Assembly (NCBI GenBank): GCA_027575805.1
Contig: JANBPU010000046.1
Location: 35,054 to 99,053, forward strand
DNA: 64,000 nt
Direction: 5' to 3'
DNA from: Mycoemilia scoparia
Lineage: Eukaryota > Kickxellomycota > Kickxellomycetes > Kickxellales > Kickxellaceae
The stretch's first letter is position 1; every line of letters begins with the position of its first letter. A program made the translations under genes and the position numbers. The notes below the pieces were generated by a model. That model was not told where the DNA came from. It was given only the letters and a program-made list of their open reading frames with translations, and did no database searches. Of the stretch, positions 46,403-57,637 are shown one piece after another.

Positions 46403-46455
46403 CATATTATAGAAAAAGAACCAGGGAATTCCTCCAATGTAAAAGCTCTTATATA

Positions 46456-47803
46456 TTACCAGATGTCAATGGTCTTTCTGGTCCAGAATTCACCGCTGTT
46501 AGATGTGACTCGGCTTTCATCAGTCAATGCCAAATAAACTGGGGTTTGCACGCCCTCATCTATCCATATCGAAGAATGAGGTTAGTAATGGTTTATGTGC
46601 CAAGCGACTGATGTGCAGCTATCCACAATAGAAAGGTATTAGCTGGAGAGGGGGAGAGATAGCCTAGCTTACCAATAGTTCCAGTGGCTCTTGGCCCAGC
46701 CATATCGGTCCTGATCCATCCTGGGCATAGTGCAGCAAAGAAAAGGTTGTGAGGATCATGCCTATAGTCACGAGCAAGTATCTTTGTCAAGGCAATGACA
46801 CCAACTTTCGAAACACCGTAAGCTATTAAACCCCAGCGAGCATTATATCCTGGAGTGTTAGTAGTATATACTGTGGAGTCATGGCGATATGTATTCATTA
46901 ATTTGGCCCTTACTTTGTGCAGGATAACCAAGCTGTTCGAAGGTATTATCCTTGACTGCGTTCTATACAAACACCCATATTTGAAGTAAAAGGCAAGTGT
47001 TGTAAATTGTGGATTTAACCATCAGGCTGGATATATATATATATATATATATATAGAAGATGTTTGGTTGCTTACAATAAATGTATCCTGGAGCTTATCA
47101 AGCTCTTCAACAGTAAGATTGGGATCGCTGTACTTCTTTTGAAGTTCAGGAGACAATATCTTTAGCTTGCCAGATGTACTCGAAATATTGATGATTCTAC
47201 CGCACATTTTCATCAGAGGTAAGATAGTAAAGGTAACCTAAATAATTGTAGAACAGCAACATGTTGTATACATCAATATTACCAGGAATCACCATAGTCA
47301 AATACTAAACTACCGATATACTCCATGACTACTTACATTCTTCAATCCATAGTAATTGGTGCCTATAGTTCTCTTGGCAATCTCATAGTCTACCTTTGGG
47401 CCTTTGGAGGCCCACCCGGCATTGTTTACCAAGATGTCGACGCACTGGTTACCATGCTTGGCCTTGAGGTACTCAGCAAGCTTATCGATACTGCTCTGCT
47501 TGGTAACGTCAAGTTGATGGTAGTCAACCTCACTGTTGGGATACTTGCTTCCAAGCTCAGCACGGATCTTCTCCAAAGTAGCTTTCCCAAGATCTTCACT
47601 ACGGGATGTCAAGTAAATAAGGAACTTTTGGTCTCCCTTGTACTGTTTGGCTAGGTGAAGAACTATTCCCTCTCCTATTCCCTTGTTCTATTTATACACA
47701 CATATGTGTTTTATATATACGAGCCCAAGCAATTCCTAGAATGACCAAGCGGGAATTGTTTAATACTTACTGCACCAGTGACTATGGCTATTTTGATTGA
47801 CAT
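46456..47803 (-). CDS. Carbonyl reductase-like short-chain dehydrogenase, copy 2
   Basis: Six exons: 47771-47803, 47337-47687, 47076-47237, 46914-46962, 46673-46822 and 46456-46559; 282 residues. Exon lengths equal those of copy 1 except exon 4, which is 27 bp shorter. TGA-NKGIG, NNAG, NISSTSG and YGVSK are all present, so the gene looks functional. Exon 2 shares a 113-bp identical run (and only about 8 differences over ~230 bp) with copy 1. Flanking coding sequence differs far more, and the introns are unrelated. The enzyme is presumably an NADPH-dependent carbonyl/quinone reductase in the cytosol; the substrate is unknown. A TA microsatellite sits in the third intron and a MITE-like element just downstream, and inverted-repeat arms flank the gene. 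Confidence 0.9.
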
Positions 47804-48095
47804 ATTTGAGACAAAAGACAGTGAAAATATAATATAGTTTGGGGGAAAAAATACAAAAGCGGCTTCTTATAAAGTATGCTAAATAAAAGAGTGGTGTTGA
47901 AAGATGATACAACTTCTAATGGTAAAGGTAGAATGAATGATGCTTTTTATTCTGAACTTTAAAATAATGACGACCCAAGCAAGTGTTGTGTTTGTCATCA
48001 ATAAACTAGAAATCGGTTTCGTCATCAGTTTAGTTGAGTGTGAATCTGGCCCCAGCGCAAGTTTATCATGCCGTTGTGAAACAACCCACATGCGT

Positions 48096-48256
48096 GGCAA
48101 GTTCTCCATCAAAAGGGAACAAACGGATAGCCTCATATATTACTAACAAAATGAAGTCATAAGCTAAACTATACATTCTATCAGGCGGAGTTTGACAATG
48201 ATGATTGACAGGTATCCAAGGGAATGACATTCTAGCACCCTTTTAGAGGATGATAC
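48096..48256 (+). repeat. Dispersed repeat family 1, copy 2
   Basis: Same ordered landmarks as the copy at 3268-3431: GGCAAGTTCTCCATCAAAAGG, GATAGCCTCATA, CAGGCGGAGTTTG, ATGATTG, TATCCAAGGGAATG and CCCTTTTAGAGGA. Its right end runs into a hairpin whose second arm, ATGTATCCTCTAGAAG (48268-48283), is nearly the reverse complement of the terminal CTTTTAGAGGAT(G)ATACAT. This suggests a terminal inverted structure. Confidence 0.65.
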
Positions 48257-48443
48257 ATTTCTGGCATATGTATCCTCTAGAAGTTCACCAGAATAATCTC
48301 CCCAAAAATGTATGGCTTGGCTTATGGGCCAAATTTCCTGGAGGCATGAGAGAGGGTACAAGATTGTTCCCTTTTGGCCCAACTAGACAACATGGGTATG
48401 ACAAGTTCTCTATTGAGTGAGTGAGAGAACAATCTTGTGATAA

Positions 48444-48496
48444 TGATTAAGCATCTTATTACTCCTAGAGAGGTGTAGCTGAATGCCACGTATACT
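48444..48496. repeat. Right arm of the long inverted repeat flanking carbonyl reductase 2
   Basis: Contains ATTAAGC, TTATTACTCCTA and GTAGCTGAATGCCAC, the reverse complements of the words at 46215-46266. Confidence 0.7.
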
Positions 48497-49044
48497 TAAA
48501 TTTGTGTTTACCAAATTAAATAAAATAGAGTAGCCATTATGATAACAGTGCATTGATCAACCCATTGCTGAGATCATAGGCTGTTGTCATCTCAAACTGA
48601 AATTTAAGCCATGTCCTTTAGTTAAAATAAATGTATTGAAGATCTTCAAAGTATAGTAGTAGTAGTGGTAGTATCGAATGCATATATAATGAAGGCGCAA
48701 AAAGGCAAAAATAAGGACAAGAATCAAAATACATATTATATTTTATAGCATATTAGAGAATAGTGTATATGTGTATGTGTGTAGATGTGCATGAGGGACA
48801 CTCATAAAACGAGGCCATACAGAAGGTTCATTAGTTTCTGTGACAAGAGCACACGTAAAACAAAGAAAACCAATGGAATTCAGATAGCAAGGTCCGAGGC
48901 GTGTCTGTGGAGTGCGTGTTGTAACATTTATGATGTTATGTGATGATGCAGCGAGAGAGAGAAGTGGAGAGAGAAATAGGAGGCAGGCAATGCCTATGTC
49001 TGCGAATGTGTGTTGTCCATAAGCCAGCGGATGGAGAGAATGGC

Positions 49045-50766
49045 CTACTTCTTTGGAAGTACACAGATGGGCTTGGCTGGCTGGAACTTGATGCGGACTT
49101 GAGGACGAATGAATGACAAATAGATGACGCCTTGAGCGATCGATCCGACGATGGGGCCAATCAAAGGAATCCAGAAGTAGTGGTTCTGGGCGGAGAAGGC
49201 GCTGTTTCCGTAGCCAACCATGGCAAGAACGATTCTGGGACCGAGATCGCGTGCGGGGTTAAGGGCAACAGGCGTGGTGGTGCCGAACGCCCACAGACAG
49301 ACAGTGAGCTGGATGCCCCATGCAATAGGAAGATAAGCCCAGGCATTAGAGCGGATTCTGCGATCCATCTGGGCCTGGATTGGGAGCAAGAAGACAAAGG
49401 TTCCAAAGATCTCGCACCAGAACATTCTTCCCATAGAGTAGGGCACCATTTGCTTGTTCTCTGATGGCATGGGGACAAACCAAGACGCGGTTCCTGTTGG
49501 CCCGGTGACCGCACGAGTTCCGCCATCTACGGTTGAAAGGAGGGGCTGGATGTAGACGAATGCAAAAAGGGCACCCACGATGGCGCCAGTGATCTGTGCA
49601 AAAATGTACCCCGGGACCTTGCGCCAGGGAAATTTGCCGACTGTAGCGAGGCCCAGGGTAACCGCGGGATTAATGTGCCCGCCAGAGGTGCCAATGCAAA
49701 TATAACCGGCAGCCATGATCGCCATTCCCCATCCACTGAAGATCTCCCATGGAGACATGCCGTACGAGAGATTTGGACCGCTGTCACCACTGGTGCCCTT
49801 CTTGTTCCAGTGATCGTAGTGCATGTGCTGGGCTGTCAATGGAATACCGATGGCCAGGTACACAGCAATGGCGATGAACTCGCAGATCTCCTGGTGCAGT
49901 TTGTGGCGGATTAGGCGGTGGAAACTCAGCAACTTCAATCCAGCCAGACGGATGTTGACGAACCCTCTGCTGCCACGCACTCTGCCTCCCTCGTCGCTTC
50001 CATCGCCCCCAGACGAATGATACTCGGTATGAGAGTGGGGGAGTGGGCCGGAGGAAGAGGCAGAGCCATTTGCCGCCAGGGTTCCTGAGCCAGCCATCTT
50101 GCCGCTAGAGCCAAAGTCTATGACCGAATCTTGAGCAGTGCTATTTCCAGATGGCTTGGAAATGCTGGTGATGTATCCTTCTTCGGCCCCATTGCGTGCG
50201 CCGATGATGATGTGGTGGCCATTGTCGTGTGGAGTGTTGTCGCTACGCACATCAATGTTGTCGTCCAAGACCTGGAAAGAATCGGTCCTTTTGTCGTTGT
50301 CTTGGAGGGCAGCTGTTCCAGGAAGAAGCTGGCCGTAGTGCGTTGAGGGAGCGATGGTGGTAGAGGTACCTAGTCCCAGAGGCGAGCCCACGCCGTTTCC
50401 GGTATTAAGAGGATGGCTGGAGCTCAAGGCCATGGTGGCATGCCTGGGATGGTCATGGTTAAGAACATCTCTAAAGTCGAGGGATGTGTGGGCGATCTGC
50501 GGTGTAGGCTGGTCGTTGGCATAGAGATGAGGAGATGCAAGTGTGTTTAGTCGAGCCTGGTGGTCCATATCATTAATGTTGCTATTGCCAGAGAGATGTC
50601 CAGAAATGCTGTTGCTGTCTGTTGCTGTTGCTGTAGTGGCGGCAGCAGCAGCAGCAGCAGATGATGATGTTGTTGTTGAAGCAGCAACACCGATGGCATT
50701 TCTATTATCACTTATATTAGGAAAGCTGGCCACATCTAATTTACCACTATAACCTTCGCTTTGCAT
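49045..50766 (-). CDS. Aquaglyceroporin (MIP family), Fps1-like with long N-terminus
   Basis: Single exon of 573 residues from ATG 50766. The first ~290 residues are hydrophilic, rich in Ser, Ala, Gly, Asn and His (with an Ala run from a GCA-type repeat), and should be cytoplasmic. Six membrane helices follow, starting EFIAIAVYLAIGIPL. The two half-helix pore motifs are GGHINPAVTL and VALNPARDLGPR. The Asp after NPAR is the mark of glycerol-conducting aquaglyceroporins rather than pure water channels. A short C-terminal tail follows the last helix. In yeast, the long N-terminus of Fps1 gates glycerol release under osmotic change, but the Fps1 regulatory sequence is not recognisable here. Function as a plasma-membrane glycerol/solute facilitator is inferred from the family. 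Confidence 0.92.
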   Translation of the reverse strand: MQSEGYSGKLDVASFPNISDNRNAIGVAASTTTSSSAAAAAAATTATATDSNSISGHLSGNSNINDMDHQARLNTLASPHLYANDQPTPQIAHTSLDFRDVLNHDHPRHATMALSSSHPLNTGNGVGSPLGLGTSTTIAPSTHYGQLLPGTAALQDNDKRTDSFQVLDDNIDVRSDNTPHDNGHHIIIGARNGAEEGYITSISKPSGNSTAQDSVIDFGSSGKMAGSGTLAANGSASSSGPLPHSHTEYHSSGGDGSDEGGRVRGSRGFVNIRLAGLKLLSFHRLIRHKLHQEICEFIAIAVYLAIGIPLTAQHMHYDHWNKKGTSGDSGPNLSYGMSPWEIFSGWGMAIMAAGYICIGTSGGHINPAVTLGLATVGKFPWRKVPGYIFAQITGAIVGALFAFVYIQPLLSTVDGGTRAVTGPTGTASWFVPMPSENKQMVPYSMGRMFWCEIFGTFVFLLPIQAQMDRRIRSNAWAYLPIAWGIQLTVCLWAFGTTTPVALNPARDLGPRIVLAMVGYGNSAFSAQNHYFWIPLIGPIVGSIAQGVIYLSFIRPQVRIKFQPAKPICVLPKK

Positions 50767-53700
50767 TTGATATTATATAATGTCCTCTCAAACACTCTGT
50801 AAAAAACTGTGTATATAAAAGGGAGGATAGTGGCGCAAGTTTGAGGAAAATGCACTACCAGCGAAAAAGAGGAAAAGGCAGGCTACCGAAAAAGAAAACG
50901 AATAAGGTGCGCTAATGTCGATGATGTCTATAACGAATATCCCATCTGGGAGATGGGCGCCTTTTAACCTCCTTTTATATTAGGTTAAAAAGGGAAGGGC
51001 GACGAGGAGTGTTTGATAGAGGATGGACAGGCGGATGGGCCTGTGTGGCTGCGCGTAGGTGAGCACGCAGGAGAATGACGGGTCGCCCAGAGAACAGAGA
51101 ATACAACAGATAAGAGGCCCGTGTGGACATTTTTTGTTGCGGAAAGATCACCCTGTTCGTACTGATACATGGGGATTTTATTCGACGGCGAAAGGGCACA
51201 ACAGCACCAGGCCGTCCGCTTCATTGGTATTCCCAGCAAAACCATTGGGTACTCCTTTTTTCTTTAGGCTGCCACAGAGTGACACGTACACACGTAGCCT
51301 TTGGGCCTGCTCATAGTCTCTGCCTGGCTTGGTACAAAGAAATGCCAAGAGTCTTCTGTATATTTGAAGGAGCAAAATTATTGGCAACGTGCCTGCGATG
51401 TACATCAATAACTGCCACTTTTACTATTGCAAGCACCAAATAAAGAACCCGCGATGGCAAGTGGAATGAGCCAAGAGTCCCAAAGAGTTGCCATTGTCAG
51501 CGGCGCCTGCCCATGGACACCCCACCACCAAGCACCGCTACCATTCGCCTGTCATCCCCGTGCATGATAGCTGCTTCCCTCATATACACATACATGCTCA
51601 TAATCCCATATATTCTTCTATAATTTTGGAGCTGGAGCTGCAGTAGCTGCCGCTCTTTTCGGAGATTCTAGTTTCCAAAGAAGGCTGAGAGCGGTGCAGG
51701 CTACTATTACGAACCTTGCTAATGGCACTTCCACATCTCGCAATACTGTGCTTGTTCCAGCTTGGCTTATTCCCATTTGTTCCTGCCAAATAGAATCTAG
51801 GCGTATGTAATACCGCCACGCCACTTCCACTATCACGGCCCGCCAAATCCCCCAGCTTGTTCTGGCTGCCCTCTCGTGGGTCATCATCAAATCCACCAAC
51901 TCTTGGCAACGACGCCCAAACCACACTCTTCTACTGCCACTTGCAAACAGCATCAGTGATCCTTCAAAATCCTGGTCCGTATGCCCATTTATTACTATTA
52001 TTGTTATTATTATTGCTGTTGTTGTTATTATAGGGGATTCTCGCCACATCATTCCATCTACCCGCTGACCCAACATACATCGCCATGCTGTATCCCCTTG
52101 CTCCTTTTGTGTCCATAACAGGGATGAAAAATAATTGGCTTTTTCCCTTTAAGCATTAGTCTTCTTCCCCTTACAACACACACACATGTAATACAATGCA
52201 TGTTTGTATCTGTTGGTTTATGCAGTATCTGGGTATTGTGGTAGCCGCTGTGCTAGCGGCACATCCATTATTGACCTCCACAATACCGTGTCATGGCGGG
52301 CTAAAAGAACAGCATTAAAGATCTTGACAGCAACAGAGCCCGTTGCTTGGGTATAAAATAAAGAATGAAGAAGAGGTTATAAAAATCCCGCTCAACAGGA
52401 GATCGCCATGTTAATCACCCGGCCCCTGGCCTATGTATTATGTGTGTCTGTAAGAGAACCGTGCTCCTTCAATACTCATCTCCGCTGTAGTATCAAGAAG
52501 AAGACTTGCCACCTGATGGATCGTCGGGACGCCCAATGAGTGCTGCTTCTTCTACTATTATATTACCTACACCACCACCACCAATGCCCCATGCCACTGC
52601 CATTCAAAGGAAACAGGAGTAGTGGTCTGTGGCATTTCCTATATGTTGAGCTCAAGGCAATAAGCACGCTCGCCCCTGCTGCTGTCCTGTGCTATTCCTA
52701 CAAGCTGGAATCCCGTGATTTGTCGCACAAGCAGTATTTCTGCAACGATGTTACCCAAGGAGGCATGTCGGCCTTTAGAGAAACTGTATGGCCGATGGCA
52801 TGCTGCACCCTCCCCCCCTTGAGGATAGCCGTATCATTGCAATTGTCCTTGTTGTTTTTGTATTTATCACTTTTACTTTTACCTTTACTTTGGTAGGGGT
52901 GGTAGTAATTGCAGGGGTGCCAGATTTTGACTCCATTTAGTGGTCAAGAAAAACCCCTTTAAGCCATCAGGATAGGTAGTCGAGTAGCTGCCAGATCAGC
53001 CGCCCAGCTACTATGATCATGGCATCATCATTACGTTACTAAACAACAGTAGACATTGGATTGGCATCCCAGCCATCAGCCATCACAACGGACGCCACCG
53101 ATGATCAGAACAATGCTACTGACTCTATCCCATCGCAACTACTACCACCATATCACTATGATTACATCTACGCCATGGCCTGGACCACATAATACACCAG
53201 CCTAAATATGCACCAGGATCATAGATAGGAACTTTTAAAAAATACATTTATGTGTATGTAAAAATAAGCCTCCATTTCTTTACATCAACCTATACAGTAA
53301 TAATAGTATAAAAACATCACACGTCCTTTTAATCCAAGAACACAATGAGAATTTTGACATGCAAATACTAGACACACACACATGCTCTAATGGATGTGCA
53401 ACGTGAACACGCAATTTACATTCAATTGGGCTTGTGTTCCCTTCGCTTTTCCTGCTTCCACGGATAGTCCTGCTGCTCCTGGTTCTTGTCCATCCACAAC
53501 TACCAACCCTGATGTGGCCGATAAAAAGCAAAAGAATTGCACCATTACCCAAAGTCCTTTACATAAAACAAATAATGTACGACGCAATTAACAAAACTTG
53601 AGGAAAATACGATAGCTTTTGTGCGACTTTCTTCACACCACAGCAATAACACTTACACACACACGTATTTACGTATCTACACGTGTGTGTGTGTGTGTGT

Positions 53701-54312
53701 GTGGGAGAGTGGGTGGCGGCGATATTCCTTCCAAACCTTTTTTTGGAGCGTCTTTATTTCCAGATGTATCTATTATCATGGGCTGTGCTTTCCTTCTCCC
53801 CCTCCCTTAAATGATACCAAAAGAACCACCAGCCAATATCACTTTGCATATATGTAATATATAATTACCCTTACTAGTTTGTGGGCAGCACTATCATCAT
53901 CGCCTCGCACTTGACTGGTGTGAGATAGAATATGGGCCACAAAGCAATGCCTGAGAGACAGTCTAGAGAAATTTTATTGAGAAACACACGTATGTAGTAT
54001 GCCTTCACAGTTTATGGAAACCAGCAAGTTGTTCAAACGATAAAAACGGGCTTCGAGTGACTCTTTGTCTTGCTATACCCTCTTTTTGCTTTATTTGCGC
54101 ACCCCCAGAACTCTGCAAACCCACGGAAGGATGCAACGCTATATGGTTTCTTTCTTGAAATCAATTCCACATCAGACATGGGTCGAAGAAACGTCCATCA
54201 CAAATGCCGTCAATGCAGCAACTACTACTATAGACTGGTCCAGCTTGGCAATAGAGTCACGCATTTTTGCACACACAAACACAATTACAATTACAATGTA
54301 ATGTAGGGATGG
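50767..54312. other. Large gene-poor interval upstream of the aquaglyceroporin
   Basis: A 3.5-kb interval without a supported gene. GC-richer islands (about 50975-51450, 51598-52080, 52540-52900) are open in several frames at once, which argues composition rather than coding. A small Cys- and Pro-containing frame at 53394-53591 starts with ATG but has no family match. At 53656-53703 an AC run is followed by a GT microsatellite and could fold on itself. Confidence 0.5.
53656..53703. repeat. AC/GT microsatellite pair, self-complementary
   Basis: ACACACACACGTA at 53656-53668 is followed after a short loop by ACGTGTGTGT and further GT units to 53703. The two parts are reverse complements over about 12 bases and could form a hairpin or Z-DNA. 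Confidence 0.7.
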
Positions 54313-56482
54313 TTAATTGTGCCTAATACCCGTGAGCTTTTGTTTCTTTATTTTTCGGATTCGATCCTTCTCTCCGAAATTGTTCTCCAGAAGATGCTAT
54401 ATTTAAGGATAAAGATCGATTCAGTTCGGTTCAATCCAACCCAATCTGGCTTGCTCGGTCAATCACAAGATTTCTCAATAGTAACACAGCAGTGTTTACA
54501 TAGATTGAAAAAGCAACCATCGTGTAATAGCCATATACACATACATGTGCGCAATTACATTGATGATGATGATGATACTAATACTAATAGTAATGCATAT
54601 GATGGTATGTGTCGTAGTGTTGGGGAGGTTGGGGCAATAGGGGCGCGTACTTACCAGAGCTGCTACTCGTTTTGCAGTCACGACTTTGGGCAAAATCTCC
54701 AAAACCTCGTTTTCATTCACCGGGTACTCCTCGAGCTTTTTGCCCACCTTATCTTCGATGTTGTGTATTAGCCTGATATCACCCTCCGACATTATTGTTA
54801 CTGATTGACCGCCACGCCCAGCACGAGCTGTTCGACCGACTCGATGGATATAATCGTCTGGATCTCTGGGAACATGCAAATTAACCACCAAACCCACGGT
54901 GGGTATATCCAAGCCTCTACTGGCCACATCGGTAGCTATTAGTATCTTTATGACCTCGGCCTTAAACTTTCCCAAGCTATTCAGCCTCTCCTGCTGTGAC
55001 ATCTTTGAATGCAAGGCTGTGACACGAAATCCAAGTTCCCGTAATAGAACACGCAACGATTCGGCTGCCTTACACTGGCCAACAAATATTAAGGTTGATT
55101 TGTCTCGGTGTTTCTCATCTCTCAGTAAATTGGCCAGATACGCTTCCTTGACATGCGAGGGTACAAAAATATAGTTTTGGATAAGCGTCGACACAGTGGA
55201 GATGCTTGTGTCACAGAGGTGTACAAATGGCGATTGTTTAGGCTTGGTGCTGTTGCTGCCTCCCACACTTTCATCAGAAGCATTTTTAGAGTCTTCCTTT
55301 TTATTCTTTAGTGCTAATATCGAGTCGGTCATTGTCGCTGTGAATAGCAATGTCTGCCTCTCACGTGGTATTTCATTCATTATTACACTAAGATCGGGGC
55401 CGAATGGCGGTGTCAATAGACGATCTGCCTCATCCATAACCAGGAACTTGAGCCGTTTGAAGAATATTGCATTGCTGTTGCTGTTTATGTGGTCGGCCAG
55501 GCGGCCTGGGGTTGCAATAATGATATGTGGCCTTTTTGAGAGCTCTAGTGCCTGCCTCGTCATATCTATGAATGTTTTTGGGAATCAAGTTGGCAAATGA
55601 GAATTGCATACGGTTACTCTGATAGTGTATTTTAGCTTGCTAGATGCCGTGATGACTTACCAAGACCACCGACTACTACGGCCACCTTGAGATTTATTGA
55701 TTTGCCCAGTACATTAAACTGATCAGCAATTTGGAATGCAAGTTCTCTATTCTCAAGCATGATTAAAGTTTTAAAATTTGCTTAGGAATAGATGTATATA
55801 CTTATATAGGGATAGCATGCACCCACTATTTCCATTAAATTTACTCTCTTTCTTTCCATGCCAAGTATTGTCCTTTAAATACGAGCTTCTTACCTTGTTG
55901 GTGTCAAAACTATGGCATAAACACCATAAGGATCAATCGATAGCTTTTGTAGAATGGGTAAGGCGAATGCTGCAGTTTTACCACTTCCCGTCTTTGCCCC
56001 ACCAATTACATCTCGTCCTGAAAAGAGCAACAACCATTGTAACAAAAATGAAGGACATTGGCTATAATCAATTGATGTGCTATAATGAGTATAGACGGAC
56101 TCCAGAATAAATTTATATATATCTTACCTTCAAGGATAGGTTTAACACAAGCTCTCTGAATTTCGGTAGGTTGTGTAATAGACATGGCATTCAATGCGGA
56201 TACAAGCCAAGGATCTAGTCTCAAATCGCTAAAGCTACACATTGGCGGTGGCTTTGATGGTTGTGTTGTACTGATAATGCTATTAGAGGATGGCCCAGAT
56301 TCATGGTCCTTTTCTGAACTCCCGGATTTTTGGCTGTTTTTGGTTGCATTTGAGCTGGCATTTACACTGTTTTGGGTACTATTGCTGCCACTGCTGCTGT
56401 TAGAGGTAGTGGATTCTACAGAAGCAATACTTTCATTATCAGATTCTGTCAAAGCATCGTCTCTTTTCGATCTTTTCCCCAT
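54313..56482 (-). CDS. DBP8: Dbp8/DDX49 DEAD-box RNA helicase (40S ribosome biogenesis)
   Basis: Five exons: 56128-56482, 55894-56017, 55661-55746, 54655-55565 and 54313-54396; 519 residues. An acidic Ser/Asn-rich N-terminus precedes the Q motif ([12 protein letters not shown]...ITQPTEIQ). Helicase motifs then run in order: AKTGSGKT (I, exon 2), PTREL (Ia, formed across exons 2 and 3), TPGRLADHI (Ib), DEAD (II), TAT in place of SAT (III), SRGLDIP (V) and [13 protein letters not shown] (VI). The last 28-codon exon supplies [17 protein letters not shown], the basic tail seen in yeast Dbp8. Dbp8 works in the nucleolus on 18S rRNA processing with its activator Esf2. A model ending in exon 4 would run into intron sequence and miss the basic tail. 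Confidence 0.95.
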
Positions 56483-57637
56483 TTTTATTGCGTATTAAGC
56501 GATATATTTAAACCAATTTGACTCAGAGTTGCAAATGTTGAAAATGTAGGTTTCAGCGGTCTTTATGGATATGGAATGGAATGGAAAAAAGTACGTTAAA
56601 GGGAATAATAAGTGTGATTGTTATATACTTATGTATATATATATATATAGAGAGAGAGGAGACAAATGTATTGCAAAGACATGATCCATATAAACATGCT
56701 CGGGTTTTCTAAAAATTGATTTTACAGGGCGTTTTTTATTTTTTGGATTTAATAATCTAATCTGATCTCACAGAGAATTTATAGACCATGGAAATCAGAG
56801 TGCCTCAGATGTCATTTGCATTCTAGTACCTTATGGACATGATGGACATTATAACAAAACCTGAGCCAAAAATACTCCTAAATTTATGATGTAGAAGCGA
56901 TCAGTCAGATCTCATACATTAAATTGGTCATGTTCTCTTTTGATGGTGATAATTTTGAGATCATCAAATACTAAATCCTATTACATTTGTAACTTCAAAT
57001 TTATTTGTTAATTATGCTACTTTAGGTAATGTATTTAAAACCTACACTTTGAGTACCTTTTAACTATTTAAATTGATTATATCTCTATCAGTGATATTCA
57101 ATATCATAATATTCAGATTTTTTGGTAGATGTCGAAATACATACTAACTCACAAAAGATAGCAATCCATTTTCAAACAAGAGACTACTAACCTTTTCGTT
57201 ATTTTTATTAAACTTTGCTAGTCACCTGTTTACTATACGGGCCATTTTGCCCAAAATTTAACCGAAATTTTATAAAATTTCCCACATTACAGTAAACATA
57301 ATTATTTTCCTAATAAGAGCCACCAGTCACATGAATCGTTTTTTCCATGATCGCTTTATCACTTTTTATCAACAATTTGCCATAAATTATGATGCTGCAT
57401 AACCAAAGTTGGATCGCATGTTGGGCTGGCTGCCCTTCTTGGCAGCCTGAGAGAAATAAGGGTCAATAAACTGGTATAATTGGTTTATCTGACTAAACCA
57501 GAAACCACTGGAATTGGAGACGCACTAAAAAAGGTGGTCAAGCCTATATAAACCTAGAACCTGGACTCCCACTCTAATAGAATACTTTTTGACATTTCTT
57601 TTATCTTTAAGAGCTAAACAGCTATTATTTCTTTACA
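56483..57637. other. Divergent intergenic region, DBP8 / F-box-like gene
   Basis: A 1.15-kb very AT-rich spacer with a TA then GA dinucleotide tract at 56634-56661. A 7-bp hairpin GGCTGCC-CTTCTT-GGCAGCC lies near 57430. A TATA-like box (57545-57552) sits before the downstream gene. No gene is seen. Confidence 0.6.
57545..57552 (+). promoter_or_regulatory. TATA-box-like element before the F-box/LRR-like gene
   Basis: TATATAAA lies 86 bp upstream of ATG 57638. It is supported by sequence and spacing only. Confidence 0.35.

Larger units (their letters stand above)
46054..46455. other. CCT4 upstream region with repeat arms and MITE-like copy
   Basis: This 402-bp interval holds the CCT4 promoter, one arm of a large inverted repeat (about 46215-46266) and the MITE-like copy B (46305-46402). 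It ends one base before the carbonyl reductase 2 stop codon. Confidence 0.6.
47804..49044. other. Repeat-rich interval upstream of carbonyl reductase 2
   Basis: No gene is supported. It contains dispersed repeat family 1, copy 2 (48096-48256), short hairpins at 48240-48283 and 48358-48438, and the right inverted-repeat arm (48444-48496). A TAG microsatellite lies at 48656-48674, and TG-rich sequence at about 48765-48790 precedes the aquaglyceroporin 3' end. Confidence 0.6.

Noticed and set aside
51598..52076. Overlapping minus-strand frames of 108 and 152 codons
   Set aside because: Two frames are open together in a GC-richer patch, with no recognisable motif and no supporting splice pattern.
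53394..53591. Small Cys/Pro/Thr-containing frame, possible secreted peptide
   Set aside because: An ATG is present but there is no signal peptide, and the opposite strand is open over the same span; not enough to call a gene.
54400..54470. tRNA-like B-box word GGTTCAATCC
   Set aside because: Lies at the exon 5/intron junction of DBP8; no A box or cloverleaf arms could be found at the right spacing.
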